DNA of 64,000 nt from Neckera pumila (Eukaryota > Streptophyta > Bryopsida > Hypnales > Neckeraceae): positions 23,794,913 through 23,858,912 of the forward strand of contig OZ018410.1 of NCBI GenBank assembly GCA_963969595.1, read 5' to 3'. The translations under genes and the position numbers were made by a program. Position 1 is the stretch's first letter; each line of letters opens with the position of its first letter. The notes beneath the pieces are model-generated. The model worked only from the letters and a program-made list of their open reading frames with translations, searched no databases and was not told where the DNA came from. Positions 58,890 through 64,000 of this stretch are shown here, piece after piece.

Positions 58890-60682
58890 TTAGTTTCGGT
58901 GGTAACGTGCAGCGAAGTCGCGGGCACGGAGGGGCCATTTCTTTGACAAGTGGACTTTTGGAAAGCACATATCCTTGCACATAAAAACAAAGCTGCAAAC
59001 TTGGCAATAGTCCGCTTGCTTCTGTTTGCACACAAAATAGCAACACCGAATCTGACTATGAGTTTGGATGAAGTGCAATGCTATCGCGTTCCAATTCCAA
59101 GTATTGCAAGTGCGAGGCTGCGCTACTTCTAGTAGTATGAGGCCAAAAGCAACCTTGTAGAGGAAATAAAGATGCCGCTGCTTTCTCTCTCCATGGGCAT
59201 GCCTATCATGGCAGAAACACACCCAAGAGTTATGGAGCACGGAGTCAATGACAAACATCAAGTATTTGTGCCACCATTTGTAGCTATGGAACTGGGTGGT
59301 GTAACTTCCCTGCATTTGATCAAGCAAGTCAACTCCGCACATGTCGGTCTGATATTCAAACTGCTACGATGTTGTTGGAATGTCCACTTGCACCCCTTTC
59401 AGTCACCTTTTCGCAATTGCGGGACCTATAGGGTCAGCTGAAGTGCTCAAGAAAGCTATTGGTTTGGAATTGTACCACACAATAGCCACCATTTGGCCAC
59501 TTGAGTGTATAGCCCAAAAGACAGTTGAGCGAGGGTGATCACCCTTCTTAAATCCGGTGAGCATGGACGGAAACCCAATCCATCGCCCCTTGATTGTGCT
59601 CGTCGCGAAGATGCCGCGGTGTAAGAGGGCATCAAAAAGTGATGGCATGTGAAATAATTGTCCACACACACCGAATGTCCACAATGCTAAAGTCCGACCA
59701 TGAGCTGGTGCACTACCTTTTCAGCCAATCCGGGTTTTGGTTCGCTACTAGCCTTGCCAAGGTACGGTATTATGTTCCAGATGAAGCCTGAGTCCACACA
59801 TACTGCCGCCTAGAACTTGATCTTGTATCGCGTCGGCTTCGCGAGCATGTATTGCCGACAAGGACTTTGAAATCCCCGATAGGCAACCATAATTTTGTCA
59901 CAAGTTAACCATTTCTCCAAGTTGTAGATGCTCTATGACACTGCAATGAAATGCTGAAGTAACCATTGAATCTTCCACAATTTGTCATATGTGGGGTTTG
60001 CCTTCTCGCAACATGCTGTGGCATTGTCGCTGAAGTGAATGCAACAAAGCAATGTCTCAAACTGGTCCTGTGAAAAGACCAACGGAATTATATTGTAGCG
60101 CCACAATACATCTTCTCTCCAATAGTCTTGGATGGAAGGTGTCCACTTCAATCCCATAAGAATGGTAACACCTAAAAAAGCACAAATCTCTAGCCGAGTT
60201 GTTGGAGTCCAACGGGGGCCACCATTTGCCCCCACTGGCTTGCCCCTTCGTCTTGGATCGACCAAGTTCGTGGCAAGCTGTGAAACATAGACATTAATCT
60301 GTGACACAATCCGGTCCACTTCATTATTGTCAAACCATCGGTCGAAGAAGGAACGGGCATTGGGTTTGTTGCACCTGAATCGCTGCATCAGTCTTGGGAA
60401 TGGCCCGATGAAACTTGTCCGATCACCACTCAGCCTAGGGCATGTGGCGTCCCACTTTGCATCCCTGTACAAATGGCGGATTTTTTCTACTGCTGCGCCT
60501 ACCATGGGATCTACGTACGTGTACTCTCGATATTGTTCCACATCAAATGGCTGCTCTTCTACCTCTGCTACATCTTCATCGTCAAGCAAGAGCCACTCCA
60601 AGTTATTATCATTGGAGGAGTTGTTATCTGAAAATCGGCGAAGTTTGGCGCCCACGCACTGTTGTTTGAATTTGTCGTCCAA
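58890..60682 (-). pseudogene. PiggyBac-type transposase relic (DDE_Tnp_1_7), broken
   Basis: Minus strand, in three frames with stops. The N-terminal part (60,682-59,933) is open for about 249 codons and contains QDYWREDVLWRYNIIPLVFS, FETLLCCIHFSDN and YDKLWKIQWLLQHF. After a stop come the catalytic block CDKIMVAYRG (about 59,890), CVDSGFIWNI (about 59,800) and VCVDNYFTCHHF (about 59,670), which place the three conserved aspartates. MCGVDLLDQ and a KWWHKYLMFVIDSVLHN segment follow (59,342-59,200), then a cysteine-rich tail with C and H spacing typical of piggyBac C-termini. Two in-frame stops lie near 59,400. A minus-strand ATG frame at 61,372-61,013 may be the disordered N-terminal region. 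It is dead by these breaks. Confidence 0.85.
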
Positions 60683-61399
60683 CCTTTGACCCCATCAAGT
60701 CCGCCCAATCTAGATGCCGTTGTGCCATGCCGCGGCGGTGTTGTGAAACTATCTTCGTTGCCGGCAAGTGAAATTGTGTCTTCATCGTGCCCTGCTCCCA
60801 CCTCAACCTGGTTCTAGATGGGTCCGACGCTCAGTGCTGTCTTGTTGTCATTGGCAGTTCTCCCCCCCCCTTTATCGCCATGTCTTCCACTAAAACTACA
60901 GTTGGGATCACCGCTTGTGGATGCCAATCCAACTATAGCCCCTCCTACACAATCAGACCAGAAGGTGGATGAGCAGCCGCGAGGTCAGTCACGGAATGCA
61001 ACCAATCTTCTGTCATGGCGACATTATCAAATGCAGCTTGCAAATTGACCGCACGTCCGAATCCAGGTGTGCCGACTGCAACTGTGGTTGCTCCAAGGCT
61101 GGCACTTGGCCCAACGGAGACAATTGACCAAAGGTCCGTGGTGAATTGGTCCCCTGCGAACCAACCCTTTCACTCCTCGCACGAAGTACATGCCTTGCCA
61201 CCAGAGCCTGGTGACTGCCACCGGAGATTGGTGATTGTAATGGTGACCGTGAAAAATGCTGCTTCAATTCGGATTCACGTCGCAATGCTGTCAACCTCAA
61301 TATCGGGGGCGATGTGCTACTAACTCGAATTTGCGGCGCTACCCAACCTCTTGGCTTTCTGGGATTCGGCATGCGCTTGCCTTTATTTCAATTGGCAAT

Positions 61400-64000
61400 T
61401 CTTCCATCATGCACACTCCGATCCACCTTTGCCAGTTCGCTACCTTCTCTGACTTCTGTAATTGAGAACCCTAAATTCACATTCCTATCCCCTAAATGTG
61501 GGAACTGTATGCCCTCCCCTACATAGTCACCTCCCACCCGAATATTCACTACAAGGAGTTTTGTGTCCTAATTGACAAAGAATTAACAGAAACTTGTCAA
61601 CTACGTTGTCAGTGGGAACGTCTCAATTTGCCCACTTCTTTGACAGATTTTTGTCAATTGCTAACACAATTTATGTCACCTTTTATTTTTTGAAACATGC
61701 TTCCATGCTAGCCCAGCCCTTTCTCAATCATGCCTTAACGTATGTTACGTATCCATGGCCAACTCATCAATTACTATTATTCTCTTTATTGGAAAATCCA
61801 ATGAGGCTCCAGGGCTTTAGTAAAAGCCTACCACATATGCAATGATACTTTGAACAATGTATTTTTGGCTTTGCATATTCTTAATTAATTTCATTGGACC
61901 ATGCACTGCCATACATTGCATTTCAAGTGAAGACAAAACATGTCTGCAGAGAATGTTTTATACAACATGAAACAGCGATTGGAAACTGGATTAGAGGAGA
62001 ACACAACTTTTACTTCAGTAGCAACGTTAAGTCTGAGAACATGTTGAAGTAATAGTTGTATTCTTTGAAGTAACCCAGCTGTGCTTGACGGCACAATTTC
62101 CCGGGCATCTTGGTCTCCATAGAGCATAGAACTAGACTGCACTCTTCACATCTGCGTCACATCTAAGGTAATCATTTCTACTTAGTTATGACGTTCCTCA
62201 ACCAGCCAGCACAAGGAACCACCAAAGAATACTGCAACGTTAAGTCTGAGAATATGTTGCTTCCATGCCCTTTGTTGCGACTATTGCCATACTGAGTGAC
62301 AATTCACGCCCGTCATTCATTGCAGTGGTTTTGCAAGAATAGGCAAGGAGGAAATCCATCCTAAGCATCTTCAATCGACTTCAAGGTAGGAGTTCAATCA
62401 TAGACTGTCAAAAATCTAGTACAAAAATCAGAGTACCGTACAATGACAAAGATAGAGGATATATAAATTGTGAGGGAATTGATCCCATCTCCAATACATC
62501 TCTAATACATATTGACCCCTCAACTGACCCCTTGTACCAACAACAATTGCCATCTCATTTTACGCTTTATTGGGTTTATAAAGTGCTATACACATGATTT
62601 GGCTAATGTTTACAAACAAGCTTCTAATGCAAATGGTGTGGTCACTTACATCAATGGAGAGCAGTCCAAAACTCCTCTTCTTTTAATATGCACACATCCG
62701 CCTGATCCAAATCTCGATTCAAGATGATGTCCTATCCACCTACAAATCACATTTTGCTTTCAAAAGGTCACTGAAGACAGCATACATGTCTGCCTTAAAA
62801 ATACCACATACCAAGAACTCCATTGTGCACTGTTACCAAAATAGACACTGACTGCGTCAATCAATTATTTTAACACAAAGCCCATCAAGTATGTTGAATA
62901 CCTGAGATGTGGGATTGTCTTACAAGCAAGTGAGCATCGATAGTCTAGCAAGAGGACAAATGACAAAGTGCTTCTATGGCATATAATGTCTATGCTCCGC
63001 TTTTTTTGTTGTGGTCCTCAATTTGAAGAAGCAAATCAAGTTTTGATTCCAATGTGTATAATCAACACAATGATTGGCTAAAAAAAGCAGTATAGTCTGC
63101 AATTGCGACCCTCAACAAGTTCATGATTATTATAATTGGAAAACAAATACTCCACAAGTATTAACAAGCATGAAATTGAATTTTCATACAACATTGCAAA
63201 TATACATGCATGTCTTACTTGATAAGAGCTGTTGCTAATTTCAGCTAAGCACGAATGAAGGGAGTCCACGACTTTGTCAATGGCTGAGAAAAAACTGGTG
63301 ATGGTCTATTGTAAGCAATGAGTCCACCACATAATAGGCCATTGACTTTTCTATCTCAGTACCATTTGTAGCATCTTCTCTCGCATCTTCTGCCACATAC
63401 CAAGCATAAGACAAATCAAGATTAATGAACAATGAAACTGCTTCTATGAAAAGGAAAACTAATGTACATAGCATAAAAGAAAATAACCAACCAATAAGCA
63501 ATTCTCAAAACATCTAGAAGATAAAACATATTGAATTGGACAAGTAGCAGTACCACATCCACAAGAAATGTCGCATGTTGCTTGAGATGTGAGAAATTCA
63601 CTTCTAGAAGTTCTACCTAATCTCTATCAACCTATAAAACAAGTAAAAAGATTATTACTATAGCTAGAAAACACAAGTGATGTTGTTTCTACATACCCCC
63701 ACTACAGTCAATACTTTAGGGATCACTTACAAAAATGTTCACCCATCCCAAAACAATGGCCTCAAGATGTAACACAACCCAAGAAGAAAATGGTTTGTGC
63801 AAGAAAGACGAAAATATAAAACCTAGAGAACGCTAGATCCTCAATTACAAGGAACATCAAATTTCAACTAATGAAGAAAGAAAATAAATGAAGTACCTTT
63901 CTTTATTTCTATATCCTTCTCACCGTCATGACCTTCAACCAGCAAAGCTCGCATGATAGAAAGAGGCAAATCTTGGTTGACCATACCTCAGCAGTAATGA
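61400..64000. other. Mostly non-coding DNA with fragments of a minus-strand gene
   Basis: A 26-bp direct repeat (GCAACGTTAAGTCTGAGAAC..., 62,021-62,046 and 62,234-62,259) lies about 210 bp apart. Near 63,210-63,290 (minus) an exon-like piece reads IDKVVDSLHSCLAEISNS with good splice signals. Near 63,390 a short piece reads KMREKMLQM, and at about 63,895-63,990 MVNQDLPLSIMRALLVEG precedes a GT. These could be exons of one gene continuing past the window. I do not recognise it. Confidence 0.4.

Noticed and set aside
61013..61372. 119-codon minus-strand ATG frame (MPNPRKPRGWVAPQIR...) as an independent gene
   Set aside because: It lies just upstream of the piggyBac relic, is proline/serine-rich, and is better read as a decayed N-terminal part of it.

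Overview
The window is nuclear DNA from a land plant. Genes are split into many short exons with ordinary GT-AG introns. The protein families are plant types: an AAE13-type malonyl-CoA synthetase, a NERD1-type FG-GAP protein, a plant ERV1 with a C-terminal CX4C pair, a PLATZ protein and a RECQ5-type helicase. TTTAGGG telomere-type motifs also occur. Intron sizes and the transposon content (including a piggyBac relic) make me favour a non-seed plant such as a bryophyte or lycophyte, but this is inference and I cannot name the species.

Gene-rich left part (1-35 kb): malonyl-CoA decarboxylase (+, 1.0-6.4 kb), a SINA-type RING E3 ligase (+, 8.1-9.4 kb), malonyl-CoA synthetase (-, 11.9-19.0 kb), an RluA-family RNA pseudouridine synthase (+, 19.9-24.4 kb), the sulfhydryl oxidase ERV1 (-, 25.5-28.4 kb) and a NERD1-like FG-GAP membrane protein (+, 29.5-35.0 kb). 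The enzymes that make and destroy malonyl-CoA therefore sit within one 18 kb segment with a single gene between them. Both have arginine-rich N-termini that look like organelle-targeting sequences.

Repeat-rich middle (35-46 kb): AT-rich sequence with a diverged terminal-repeat element, an intronless PLATZ-like ORF, a frameshifted member of an unnamed protein family, other degenerate coding fragments and a possible CACTA-type end with subterminal repeats.

Second gene island (45.9-54.4 kb): a tiny two-exon C2H2/SERF-like zinc-finger gene (-), head to head with a RECQ5-type helicase (+) whose ATPase motifs are altered. Downstream are exons encoding two putative zinc fingers.

Right end (54.4-64 kb): AT-rich, with an exact 42-bp palindrome, a broken piggyBac transposase relic and exon-like fragments of an unidentified minus-strand gene.

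Two small repeat families tie the window together. One has TTAA target sites and CCCCTAAA-like ends, as expected of piggyBac-type non-autonomous elements. The other, about 360 bp, lies inside introns of three genes, always in the transcriptional sense of its host. The malonyl-CoA synthetase gene also carries an intron with the full sequence signature of an AT-AC U12-type intron.
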